Source: CAYFVR01 sp964346545 (GTDB lineage Bacteria > Desulfobacterota > Desulfobacteria > Desulfobacterales > Desulfococcaceae). From it: a stretch of DNA of 11,436 nucleotides. Of this stretch, positions 1-8,368 are shown in pieces. How positions within the stretch are numbered: the first letter of the stretch is position 1; each line of letters begins with the position of its first letter. A model generated the notes under the pieces. It was not told the origin of the DNA, searched no databases, and saw only the letters and a list, made by a program, of their open reading frames with translations. The translations under genes were made by a program, and so were the position numbers. Location: NCBI GenBank assembly GCA_964346545.1, contig CAYFVR010000157.1:1-11436 (forward strand), read 5' to 3'.

Positions 1-145
1 CCAGGGGCGCGCCGCCAATGTGCCCGAAATCGCCGCCCCATAGGCAGAGCAGCAGAAAAAACCCGGCCGCCAGGAAAAAGGGAATTCGGCTTCTCGACGG
101 GGGCGCCGACGGGGCGGTTTCGGCTTCCGGGATATCGGGGGACAT
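1..145 (-). CDS. N-terminus of a membrane protein, cut by the window edge
   Basis: An open frame starts at ATG 143-145 and runs off the left edge after 48 codons, so only the N-terminus is visible. It reads as a Pro/Ala/Ser-rich cytoplasmic leader of about 20 residues ending in Arg-Ser-Arg, then a hydrophobic helix (about residues 21-38, IPFFLAAGFFLLLCLWGG), then a segment beginning DFGHIGGAPL. This is what the first membrane segment of a polytopic inner-membrane protein looks like. It begins 29 bases after the stop of the glycosyltransferase gene on the same strand, so the two are probably co-transcribed. An in-frame GTG two codons upstream (149-151) is an alternative start, and neither has a clear ribosome binding site. 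A GT39/ArnT-like (PMT family) glycosyltransferase or another polysaccharide-export membrane protein would fit the context, but 48 residues cannot show this and I do not assign a function. Confidence 0.6.
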   Translation of the reverse strand, partial: MSPDIPEAETAPSAPPSRSRIPFFLAAGFFLLLCLWGGDFGHIGGAPL

Positions 146-174
146 GGACACCCGCGTCGGTCGGCGGGACGGAT

Positions 175-1659
175 TCACCGGCCCGGGTGGAGGCCGTGGG
201 CCAACGTCAGAAGTCCCACGAAGAGAAAACCGGCGGCGTAGGCGGCCAGAAACGGGCCGATCAGGTATTTTCCGGCGGAGAGATAGACGTGGAGGGAAAA
301 GGCGCAGTAGAGCCCCAGCCCGATTTCCAGAATGGACAGGGTCGGAACCCCCACCCGGTACCGCTTCACCTCCCGGTCGCCCCGTTTGGGCGTCCGGATG
401 AAGTCGCTTTCCCGTCCCAGCAGCGCCTCGGCCACCGCCCGGCTGTTGGAAAGGGCCAGCCCCACGCCGATGATGACCAGCGCCGGAAGGCAAATCACCC
501 GCAAGGGCCAGTCCCGGTAGGCGGCCCGCTGGCTCACCAGGTACAAGGCGCTCGGCGCCATCATGGAAACCGCCAGAATGGCGGCCAAAACGCCGAAGAC
601 CACCGTTCCTGGGCCGACGTTGAGCACCAGCAGGACCGGAAGCGCCAGCAGGCTGAGGGTCAACATCATGGGATGGACGAAATAGTGGGTCATGTGAAAA
701 ACGGCCTGCCATTTCCGGAAGGCGGAGACCGGCTGCCGAAAGAGTTGGGGCAACAGTTTCAGGGCGGTCTGGGTGGAACCCTTGGCCCACCGGAACTGCT
801 GGCTTTTGAACGCCGCCACGTCCTCGGGAATTTCGGCGGGGACCACCAAATCGGGCAGAAAAACCGTCCCCCAGCCCGCGAACTGCACCCGGTAGGAGAG
901 GTCCATGTCTTCGGTCAGCGTGTCCCACCGCCAACCGCCGCCGTCCGCGATGGCCTCCCGCCGCCAAATGCCGGCGGTGCCGTTGAAGTTCATGTAGAGC
1001 CCGTTCCAGTTGCGGGCCGCCTGCTCCACCATGAAATGGCCGTCGATGCCCACGGACTGCGCCCGGGTGAGCAGGGACCGTCGCCGGTTCAGATGCCCCC
1101 AGCGGGCCTGGACGAGGCCCAGCCGGGAATCGGCCAGGAAGAAGGGAACCGTCCGCAGCAGATAATCCGTCGGCGGCACGAAATCGGCGTCGAACACCGC
1201 CAGCAGGGTTCCCCGGGCCCGGCGGGTACCGTTGGCCAGGGCCCCGGCCTTGAATCCGGTTCGGTCCTCGCGGCGGACCACCTTCACGTCGTGGTCCCGA
1301 TCCCGCAGCTCCCGGGCCAGCGCGTCCACCCGCTCCCGGGTTTCGTCGGTGGAATCGTCCAGCACCTGAATTTCGTGCCGACCGGCCGGATAGGCCATGG
1401 CGCAGGCGGCCCGAACCGCCCGCTCCACCACGTTCAGCTCGTTGTAGACGGCGATCTGGGTGGTGACCACCGGCGGCTGAACTTCGGGAGAGAAGAGGTC
1501 CGGCGCCTCGGCCGCCAAGGCGCGAAAGCGGGCCTCGGCCGCGCGGCGCCGGCGACGGAACAGGAAAATCATCACGTAGCAATTGAGCCCGTAGAGCATC
1601 AAGACGCCCGCGGCAAAGAAATAGAGCCCGACAATCAGCGGCGACAACATCTCGTTCAT
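175..1659 (-). CDS. Processive family 2 glycosyltransferase, cellulose synthase-like
   Basis: Predicted inner-membrane beta-glycosyltransferase of 494 residues that would polymerise a polysaccharide from nucleotide-sugars on the cytoplasmic face. An N-terminal membrane helix (about 8-34, followed by five Arg) leads into a GT-A domain (about 62-300). All processive GT2 signatures are present: Asp101-Asp102 in QVLDDSTDET, DxD as Asp157-Ala-Asp159, the TED motif 249-251 with the likely catalytic base Asp251, and QxxRW 287-291. About five membrane segments follow (roughly 331-490). The close spacing and the sequence around PPVVTTQIAVYNE resemble the CslA/CslC-like bacterial group (glucan or glucomannan synthases); the real sugar is unknown. 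No PilZ domain is visible, so c-di-GMP control is not indicated. The start is uncertain. ATG 1657-1659 lies just before the first helix but has pyrimidine-rich CCTCC ahead of it. In-frame TTG 1723-1725 has GAGGGG eight bases upstream and would add 22 residues. Confidence 0.92.
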   Translation of the reverse strand: MNEMLSPLIVGLYFFAAGVLMLYGLNCYVMIFLFRRRRRAAEARFRALAAEAPDLFSPEVQPPVVTTQIAVYNELNVVERAVRAACAMAYPAGRHEIQVLDDSTDETRERVDALARELRDRDHDVKVVRREDRTGFKAGALANGTRRARGTLLAVFDADFVPPTDYLLRTVPFFLADSRLGLVQARWGHLNRRRSLLTRAQSVGIDGHFMVEQAARNWNGLYMNFNGTAGIWRREAIADGGGWRWDTLTEDMDLSYRVQFAGWGTVFLPDLVVPAEIPEDVAAFKSQQFRWAKGSTQTALKLLPQLFRQPVSAFRKWQAVFHMTHYFVHPMMLTLSLLALPVLLVLNVGPGTVVFGVLAAILAVSMMAPSALYLVSQRAAYRDWPLRVICLPALVIIGVGLALSNSRAVAEALLGRESDFIRTPKRGDREVKRYRVGVPTLSILEIGLGLYCAFSLHVYLSAGKYLIGPFLAAYAAGFLFVGLLTLAHGLHPGR

Positions 1660-1674
1660 GGAGGAATCCCGAGG

Positions 1675-1743
1675 GAGGGGTGAATCAAAACCGTGAACGG
1701 CGTCCTTTGGCGCGAGAAATTCCAAAACGGTCACCCCTCGCGC
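1675..1743 (-). promoter_or_regulatory. Overlapping inverted repeats ahead of the glycosyltransferase gene
   Basis: Two perfect inverted repeats share bases just upstream of the ATG at 1659. One pairs 1737-1743 with 1710-1716 (7 bp, GCGCGAG/CTCGCGC). The other pairs 1731-1739 with 1675-1683 (9 bp, GAGGGGTGA/TCACCCCTC). Because 1737-1739 belongs to both, only one can form at a time in RNA. A small palindrome, CCGT-TC-ACGG, lies between them. This could be a leader RNA that switches fold, or a protein-binding site. Function is inferred only from geometry, and short perfect repeats are common in GC-rich DNA. Confidence 0.35.
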
Positions 1744-2155
1744 GGCGAATCGCCCTTCCTTTCCGGCCCGACGCCAAAGGAAAAGGCCCGGGACCGGGCA
1801 ATGGGCCGTCCTCGTGCCGTCGGCGGAACGCCCGTATCCTTACAGCGCCGTTCATTCGTCCCGGCGGATGAATCCGGAAACCGATCTTTCGGAAAAAGCC
1901 GGGGCCGAAAAAGGCGGGGCGAGAAGGGGGGGCCGGAAGGAATGGCGAAATTCGGGCTCTTCCCGGAAGGGTTTTCCCGCTCGGCATCGTTCTACTTTGG
2001 CAAGTTGCTCGGGCATGGGCTTTCTCCCCCTTTTGCAAAGAGGGCCGGGGGGATTTGTAGGACCGGAAGACTCCGTTTCCACTTTTAAAGCGCCAACCTG
2101 CCAAAATAGAAATAGTGAAAACGCGCCGGACGGATCGGCCCGCTCGCGCAAGAAG
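1744..2155. other. Gene-free stretch between the two minus-strand units
   Basis: I find no supportable gene here. Open frames exist on both strands, but their translations are rich in Arg, Pro and Gly with no recognisable domain, as expected of non-coding GC-rich DNA. The stretch holds the 61-base repeat copy at 2020-2080 and G/C-rich tracts around 1895-1945. It must also contain the promoter of the glycosyltransferase gene, but I cannot point to a convincing -35/-10 pair. Confidence 0.6.
2020..2080 (-). repeat. Dispersed repeat, copy A (related to 7919-7978)
   Basis: Read on the minus strand, this begins GGAAACGGAGTCTTCC, continues through AAATCCCCCCGGCCC and ends GCAAAAGGGGGAGAAAG. The C-run and G-run can pair, so the core is a hairpin. 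The same blocks occur in the same order on the plus strand at 7919-7978, with scattered substitutions and one-base length differences. Short AAATCCCCC...GGGGG repeats of this sort are known as dispersed intergenic elements in many bacterial genomes. Origin and function are unknown. Confidence 0.6.
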
Positions 2156-2190
2156 CCGTCGCCCGTCGCCGATGGATCGACGGGCGACGG
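2156..2190 (-). terminator. Strong hairpin after the TPR lipoprotein gene
   Basis: Perfect 13-bp arms (2156-2168 and 2178-2190, CCGTCGCCCGTCG/CGACGGGCGACGG) flank a 9-base loop. The hairpin begins 11 bases past the TAA at 2202-2204 on the minus strand. The bases after the stem on that strand read CTTCTTGCG, a poor U-tract. It is therefore either an imperfect intrinsic terminator or a 3'-end-stabilising structure, and it marks the likely end of the lipoprotein-tilS-ftsH-folP-TPR unit. Confidence 0.55.
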
Positions 2191-2201
2191 GCGGGCACGG
2201 C

Positions 2202-2972
2202 TTATTGCCCCCGGTTCAGGGTCAACGAGCCGGCGGCCCGCTCGGCCTCTTCGGCCAGATCGCTGTCGGGGGCCAAGGCCATCACCTTGCGATAGGCGTC
2301 CAAGGCGGCCTCGTCGTTGGCCGCCGCCGCGTAGGCTCGAGCCAGGTCCATGTACAGGTCGGGAAACCGGGGCGCCAGATCGGCCGTCTTTTCCAGCGTT
2401 TGGATGGCCTGGGGTATCCGCCCCATGGCCAGATAGGTGCGCCCCAGTCCCCGAAGGGCGATGACGTAGCGGGGCTGGAGGTCCAGGGCTTCCTTGTAGT
2501 GGCGCTCGGCGGCCGGATAATCCTTCTTCTGAAAATAGGCGAAGCCCAGATTGGTGAGCGGAAAGTGCGGCGTGGCGTAGAGCAGATCCTGGGTAAGCCG
2601 GGACAGGTTGGCGATGGCGGCGTCCCAGTCGCCCTTGGCCAGATAGGCGGTGCCGAGGTTGTTCCGGGCCGGGGCGTAGTCCGGGTCCGCCTGAATCGCT
2701 TTTTTGAAATGGCGGATGGCCAGGTCGTGCCGCTCCTTGGCCAGATAGGTCAGCCCCAGATTGTTTTGGAGATAGGGATCGTCGGGGGTCAACTCCTGGG
2801 CCCGCAGCAACTCTTTCAGGGCCGCCGTATACTTTCCTTCCTGCATAAACGCCTCGCCCAGGTTGCGGGAGGCTTCGCCCTGGCGGATGCGGATCTGCTT
2901 GTCGGCGGCGCAGCCGACCGTCAGCAGCCCCAACAAAAGCGCCAGAAACGGCGCGAACATCTTCTTTTTCAT
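2202..2972 (-). CDS. TPR-repeat lipoprotein, PilW/PilF-like
   Basis: A 256-residue exported lipoprotein. MKKK plus a hydrophobic stretch ends in TVGC, giving lipidated Cys21 after signal peptidase II cleavage. The residues after the Cys (AAD) have no Asp at position +2, so sorting to the outer membrane is likely. The rest is about six tetratricopeptide repeats (roughly 34-63, 67-100, 101-134, 137-170, 171-204 and 205-236), with the usual LGxxY, A and DP positions. The arrangement, including the QDLLY...NLGFAYFQKKDY stretch around 128-153, resembles type IV pilus biogenesis lipoproteins PilW/PilF, which act as pilotins for the secretin. No other pilus gene is in the window, so this role is inference and a generic TPR scaffold is equally possible. 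It follows folP by 81 bases on the same strand and is followed by a hairpin. The ATG at 2970-2972 has only a weak upstream GGGA, and the ATG at codon 5 is an alternative. Confidence 0.85.
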   Translation of the reverse strand: MKKKMFAPFLALLLGLLTVGCAADKQIRIRQGEASRNLGEAFMQEGKYTAALKELLRAQELTPDDPYLQNNLGLTYLAKERHDLAIRHFKKAIQADPDYAPARNNLGTAYLAKGDWDAAIANLSRLTQDLLYATPHFPLTNLGFAYFQKKDYPAAERHYKEALDLQPRYVIALRGLGRTYLAMGRIPQAIQTLEKTADLAPRFPDLYMDLARAYAAAANDEAALDAYRKVMALAPDSDLAEEAERAAGSLTLNRGQ

Positions 2973-3053
2973 AAATTTTTCCCAAAATTCGGGTCCATCG
3001 AAACGGCGGGAGAGGACCGGAGAAAGGACCGAAGGAACGATTCGGAAAAAAGG

Positions 3054-3920
3054 TCAGGCGGCGCGGATGGCATCGACGACCCGAAGCGTGTCGCGGGTCC
3101 GGGCCACGTCGTGGACCCGGACGATTTCCACGCCGGCCAGCGCGGCCGCCGAAACCGCGGCCTGGCTTCCGGTTTCCACCGGCGGGCCGTCCGGGGCCGG
3201 CTCGGGACCGTCGGCCTCGCGGAGCAGATGACGGATAAACGCCTTGCGGGAGGCCCCGATCAGCAGCGGCGCCTTCAGCTCGTCGAAGGCGTCCAGCCGC
3301 CGAAGGATCGACAAGTTGTGGGCGAAAGTTTTGCCGAAGCCGATGCCCGGGTCCAAAATCACCCGGCCCGAATCGACCCCCGCCGCCTCGGCCCGGGAAC
3401 GCGCGCCCGCCAGAAAGGTCCGGATTTCGCCGATCAAATCGGCGTATTCCGGATTTTTCTGCATGGTCTTGGGCGTGCCCTTCATGTGCATGAGGATGAC
3501 CGGGACGCCCCGGCGGCCGACCAGGGACAACAGTTCGGGGTCCATCCGGCCGGCGGAGACGTCGTTGACGATGGCGGCCCCGGCGTCCAGCGCCGCTTCC
3601 GCCACCGCCGCCTTGACGGTGTCCACCGAGATGGGCGTCCGAACCCGCGCGGCCAAGGCCCGAATGACGGGAACCACCCGCCGAATTTCCTCCTCGACCG
3701 AAACCGGATCGGAAAAGGGGCGGGTGGACTCTCCGCCCACGTCCAGAATGTCGGCTCCTTCCTCGGCCAGCCGCGCGCCATGGGCGGCGGCGACTTCCGG
3801 ATCGAAAAACTTTCCGCCGTCGGAGAAGGAATCGGGCGTTACGTTGACGATCCCCATGATCCGAGTCCGCCCCCCCAGCACCAGCCGATGGTCGCCCCAC
3901 GTCAGGGTAAAAGCCGGCAT
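3054..3920 (-). CDS. folP: Dihydropteroate synthase
   Basis: Cytosolic enzyme that joins p-aminobenzoate to 6-hydroxymethyl-7,8-dihydropterin diphosphate to give dihydropteroate in folate synthesis; it is the sulfonamide target. At 288 residues it has normal family length. The TIM-barrel signatures appear in order: IMGIVNVTPDSFSDGG (21-36), DVGGESTRP (60-68), SVDT (98-101), Asn119-Asp120 in AAIVNDVSAG, MHMKGTP (144-150), DPGIGFGKT (190-198), IGASRK with Lys226 (221-226) and the final RVHD (268-271). A Pro/Gly-rich insert of about 16 residues (237-252) follows the SRK helix, a loop that varies in this family. The gene starts 3 bases after the ftsH stop, the common ftsH-folP pairing, so translational coupling is likely. 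In many bacteria with this pairing the next genes are cdaA and glmM; here a TPR lipoprotein gene follows instead. Confidence 0.97.
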   Translation of the reverse strand: MPAFTLTWGDHRLVLGGRTRIMGIVNVTPDSFSDGGKFFDPEVAAAHGARLAEEGADILDVGGESTRPFSDPVSVEEEIRRVVPVIRALAARVRTPISVDTVKAAVAEAALDAGAAIVNDVSAGRMDPELLSLVGRRGVPVILMHMKGTPKTMQKNPEYADLIGEIRTFLAGARSRAEAAGVDSGRVILDPGIGFGKTFAHNLSILRRLDAFDELKAPLLIGASRKAFIRHLLREADGPEPAPDGPPVETGSQAAVSAAALAGVEIVRVHDVARTRDTLRVVDAIRAA

Positions 3921-3923
3921 GGT

Positions 3924-5930
<2,007 letters not shown>

Positions 5931-5936
5931 GAAACT

Positions 5937-5943
5937 ACCTCCT
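5937..5943 (-). promoter_or_regulatory. Perfect Shine-Dalgarno of ftsH
   Basis: AGGAGGT on the minus strand, six bases from the TTG at 5928-5930. It fixes TTG as the ftsH start and is the best ribosome binding site in the window. Pairing a strong site with a weak start codon may set the FtsH level. The 58-base gap it sits in contains AT-rich CATAAC and CATAAT boxes, but no -35 at good spacing, so I do not call a separate promoter. Confidence 0.85.
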
Positions 5944-5988
5944 GAGAAAAAATGAGAATTATGGCGTTATGGTAAGCACCGCGGCCCG

Positions 5989-7431
5989 TCAAACAAGGAA
6001 AAATTCCGCTTTCAGCGCCGATTCCGCGGAGGCGGCGAGTTTGACGGCCTCGTCGATCCGTCGGCCGGCCACCCAAATGATCCGATTCCCGCTCAGGAGG
6101 ACGGGGCAGCGGGGTCGATCCGGCAGCGGGACTTTTTGCTTGATCAGAAAATCGGAAACCGTCTGGCTTCCGGACATGCCCAAAGGCGTGAACCGATCGC
6201 CCGGTCGGGCGTTGCGGACGATGACGGGAAAGCGAACGTGACTCATATCAAAAAAAGCCACGTTTTGTCCAGCGCGACGGATTTCCGCCTCCGACGGCCG
6301 GGCGACGCGGCGCAACAAAAGCCGGGCGCCGATTTCGGGCAGCTCCAGCGCGCCGGGGCCGTCCATTGCGTGGGCGTATTGCGGCTGGATTTCTCGCGCA
6401 TTCCGAAGCGGTTGGTCCATCCGCCGAATGCGAAGTTCTCCGCCGGTTCGGACCACCCGCAGGCGGCCGGGCAGATCCAGCCGCCGATGACGCCGATCCG
6501 CGTCCAGCAAGGCCAGAATCGCCTCCACGTGATCCCGGGAAATCCGCCGAAGATGGCCCCGCACCCGTTTCGCCGCCCGGCGAATCACCCGGCGGCGGGC
6601 GGCGACGGGCAACTCTCCCAGCGCGGAAATCGAGAGAATCGCCTCTTTTTCCGCCGAACGAAGGAGGCAGCGGGCGGCCAGATCGTCGGTCAGGCCGGAC
6701 AGCCATTCCTCCTCGTCCCGCCGGATTTGGGCGTATCGGTTCAGGGCCGCCACCGCGGCCGGGTTGAATTCTTCCCGAAGCAGCGGAAGCAGCCGGCTTC
6801 GAATCCGGTTTCGGGGAAAGCGGATATCGGCGTTGGAGGCGTCGGCGACCCAGGGGATGCTTTCCGCCCGGAGGAACGCCTCGATCTCCGCCCGGGTCGC
6901 CGAAAGAAGCGGGCGGATGATCCCGTCCTCCCGGACGGGAGCCATGCCGGCGGTTCCGGCGGGTCCGCTCCCCTGAATCAGCCGCATCAGCACCAGCTCG
7001 GCATTGTCGTCCGCGTGGTGGCCAAGGGCCAATCGATCGTACCCGTGGGTCCGCATCGCCTTGAAAAGAAACCCCAGTCGAGCCTTTCGCGCGGCCTCCT
7101 CGGGGGAAAGCCTCTCTTCTCGGCGAATCGCATCGACGTCTCGGCGGCCGCCGTGGAACGGGAGGCCGCGGCGCCGGGCCAGGGCGGCGGCGAAATCGGC
7201 ATCCCGGTCGGAATCCGCGCCGCGCAGGCCGTGATTCAAATGGGCCACGCCCAATGAAATGGAATGGTCGGAAGCCAGCCGAAGAAGAAGGTGAAGGAGG
7301 GCCACCGAATCGGGGCCGCCGGAGACGGCGACCAGCACCCGGTCGCCGGAGGTCAGCATGGAGTGGCGGGAAATGGCGCGACGGACGATCCGGAGAAGCT
7401 TATCCGTCGAGTCGTTCGGCGATGGCGACAT
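5989..7431 (-). CDS. tilS: tRNA(Ile)-lysidine synthetase
   Basis: Cytosolic ATP-dependent ligase that attaches lysine to C34 of the CAU-anticodon tRNA-Ile, giving lysidine so that the tRNA reads AUA and is charged with isoleucine. Of 480 residues, the N-terminal PP-loop ATPase holds SGGPDS (37-42), AHLNHGLRG (63-71), LGHHADDNAE (136-145) and RNRIRSRLLPLL (207-218). A central tRNA-recognition region (about 240-310) and the C-terminal TilS domain (RNARPGDRFTPLG at 406-418, then SDFLIKQKVP at 426-435) complete the long form. The reading frame starts at ATG 7429-7431, inside the end of the upstream lipoprotein gene (32-base overlap), so translational coupling is likely. The ribosome site is weak (GGAACGGG). 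An ATG at codon 25, just before the PP-loop domain, is a possible shorter start. The tilS-ftsH order is widespread in bacteria. Confidence 0.96.
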   Translation of the reverse strand: MSPSPNDSTDKLLRIVRRAISRHSMLTSGDRVLVAVSGGPDSVALLHLLLRLASDHSISLGVAHLNHGLRGADSDRDADFAAALARRRGLPFHGGRRDVDAIRREERLSPEEAARKARLGFLFKAMRTHGYDRLALGHHADDNAELVLMRLIQGSGPAGTAGMAPVREDGIIRPLLSATRAEIEAFLRAESIPWVADASNADIRFPRNRIRSRLLPLLREEFNPAAVAALNRYAQIRRDEEEWLSGLTDDLAARCLLRSAEKEAILSISALGELPVAARRRVIRRAAKRVRGHLRRISRDHVEAILALLDADRRHRRLDLPGRLRVVRTGGELRIRRMDQPLRNAREIQPQYAHAMDGPGALELPEIGARLLLRRVARPSEAEIRRAGQNVAFFDMSHVRFPVIVRNARPGDRFTPLGMSGSQTVSDFLIKQKVPLPDRPRCPVLLSGNRIIWVAGRRIDEAVKLAASAESALKAEFFLV

Positions 7432-7840
7432 GGACCCGTTCCGCGTGTCCCCGGTCCCAGTAGCCGATGTATCCGGAGCGGACGGCGACTTCGGTTTGAT
7501 TGGGCGCGCTTCGGCGGACGGCGACGGTCACCGGCTTGCCGTTGTAGGCCTCCCCCTTCAGCGTCGCGCCGAGGCCGCGCCGGCTGGTTTCGTGGACGGG
7601 AATTTCCAGGGATTGAAGCGCCCCGTTGACCGCCTCCAGGGTCCGATCGTACTCGGTCTGGTACACGCGGATCAGGTCGCCCTCCATCCAAGCGTAGACG
7701 CCGGCCCCGGCCGCCGCGCCCACGACCGCCGCGGCGCAACCGGAGCAGAGCAAGACGACCGCCAGAAGGCCCGCGAGTCCCAAGTCCCGGAACCGGACTT
7801 TTTCGCGGCGCGTTTCGTTGAATTTCCGATGGATTATCAT
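7400..7840 (-). CDS. Small lipoprotein, DUF3568-like
   Basis: A 146-residue predicted lipoprotein, first gene of the tilS-ftsH-folP unit. A basic N-region (residues 1-19) and a hydrophobic stretch (20-34) end in LCSGC, giving lipidated Cys35. Directly after it comes an Ala/Gly-rich segment AAAVVGAAAGAGVYAW (36-51). A compact domain follows: YQTEYDRTLEAVNGALQSL, then TLKGEAYNGKPVTVAV and TEVAVRSGYIGYWDR. This pattern, a Tyr-rich 'YDRTLEAV' helix followed by beta strands with a Gly-Asp/Gly-Tyr turn, matches small DUF3568-type lipoproteins of deltaproteobacteria, whose function is unknown; the family call is from memory. It overlaps tilS by 32 bases. The ATG at 7838-7840 has no Shine-Dalgarno and lies only about 10 bases from a likely -10 box, so the leader would be a few bases at most. 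Confidence 0.82.
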   Translation of the reverse strand: MIIHRKFNETRREKVRFRDLGLAGLLAVVLLCSGCAAAVVGAAAGAGVYAWMEGDLIRVYQTEYDRTLEAVNGALQSLEIPVHETSRRGLGATLKGEAYNGKPVTVAVRRSAPNQTEVAVRSGYIGYWDRGHAERVHVAIAERLDG

Positions 7841-7850
7841 ATTTTATGCT

Positions 7851-7877
7851 CTTATGCCAGGCCGTTCGAGATGTCAA
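7851..7877 (-). promoter_or_regulatory. Promoter of the lipoprotein-tilS-ftsH-folP unit
   Basis: On the minus strand a consensus TTGACA (7872-7877) is followed, after 15 bases, by CATAAG (7851-7856). CATAAG is preceded by TGG, as in an extended -10. Spacing is shorter than the ideal 17, which the extended -10 could compensate. The predicted RNA start falls around 7844, only a few bases before the ATG at 7840. Confidence 0.6.
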
Positions 7878-7918
7878 CCGCAATCGACCCCGGCGCGGGA
7901 GATTTGCGGTTTCGCCGC

Positions 7919-7978
7919 GGAAACGGAGCCTTTCCGTCGACAAAATCCCCCGGTCTCCTTGGAAAAGGGCGGAAAAAG
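7919..7978 (+). repeat. Dispersed repeat, copy B (related to 2020-2080)
   Basis: Begins GGAAACGGAGCCTTTCC, continues AAAATCCCCCGGTCTCC and ends GGAAAAGGGCGGAAAAAG. These are the same ordered blocks as copy A on the opposite strand nearly 6 kb away, with scattered substitutions. It lies between the divergent promoters of the lipoprotein unit and ffs. Beyond it, small hairpins (ACGGG-CCTT-CCCGT near 8000 and CCGCC-AA-GGCGG near 8055) and a second AAAATCCCTCCC block suggest further decayed repeat sequence. Confidence 0.6.
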
Positions 7979-8086
7979 TTCAAAAGCCCACGGGCCTTCC
8001 CGTTCGCAAAAATCCCTCCCGACCCCGTAATAAGGTGGATAAAGCGGCCCGCCAAGGCGGCGGTAAAGACGCCTTCAAAATTATTC

Positions 8087-8114
8087 TTGAAAATTCGGCG
8101 AGATTCGATATACT
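8087..8114 (+). promoter_or_regulatory. Promoter of the SRP RNA gene
   Basis: TTGAAA (8087-8092), a 16-base spacer, then TATACT (8109-8114). Each box differs from the sigma-70 consensus at one position. The -10 ends seven bases before the predicted 5' end of the RNA at about 8122, the normal distance to a transcription start. The flanks are AT-rich, as expected for a strong stable-RNA promoter. Confidence 0.8.
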
Positions 8115-8121
8115 CTTCGGT

Positions 8122-8368
8122 TGGTTGTGCTAGGCGGGGAGTTAGCGGTGCCCTGTACCCGAAATCCGCTTTATGCGGGGCTGAATCCCCCCTAAAGGAA
8201 CTTGGCCCAGAGGCCGTTCGTTCTGCCCGGCCGCCGCGTAACAGACGCTCGTGAACTTTGTCAGGCCCGGAAGGGAGCAGCAATAAGCGAAGTCGGCTGT
8301 GTCGCGGATCGATCCCGGTCAGTTTACGGATGGCCGAAGGGTTGGTTTCGATAGGGGGTGCACAACCA
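8122..8368 (+). ncRNA. ffs: Signal recognition particle RNA, large bacterial type
   Basis: RNA scaffold of the signal recognition particle, which with Ffh targets nascent membrane proteins to the translocon. Domain IV is unmistakable: GTCAGGCCCGGAAGGGAGCA (8260-8279) with the GGAA tetraloop and the AGCAGC asymmetric loop. The 5' part (8127-8200), with GTGCTAGGCGGGGAGTTAGC and GGTGCCCTGTACCC followed by ATCCGCTTTATGCGGGGCTG, matches the Alu domain of the long form as in the Bacillus scRNA. The block AAAGGAACTTGGCCC also matches. The ends pair over 9 bp (8122-8130 with 8360-8368), which fixes an RNA of about 247 bases, slightly shorter than the roughly 270 of Bacillus. A good promoter sits just upstream and T-rich sequence follows. 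The roughly 114-base short form typical of gammaproteobacteria lacks the Alu part, so the long form here is taxonomically informative. Confidence 0.95.

Noticed and set aside
415..419. HEGGH in place of HEAGH in FtsH (residue numbers) as a sign of inactivity
   Set aside because: Both His and the Glu are present and the Gly form is found in other FtsH proteins, so the zinc site should be intact.
187..1683. Plus-strand frame of 498 codons opposite the glycosyltransferase gene
   Set aside because: Antisense shadow; the minus-strand frame carries all GT2 motifs.
1685..2104. Minus-strand frame of 139 codons in the gene-free stretch
   Set aside because: It runs through the dispersed repeat, is rich in Arg and Pro, has no domain or ribosome site, and shows no sign of being a gene.
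1852..3900. Minus-strand open frame of 682 codons overlapping folP and the TPR gene in another frame
   Set aside because: It is a frame-shifted reading of real genes; the product is Arg/Gly/Pro-rich without motifs.
5931..5988. Heat-shock type promoter between tilS and ftsH
   Set aside because: CATAAC and CATAAT boxes exist but no matching -35 lies at proper spacing, so it cannot be supported.
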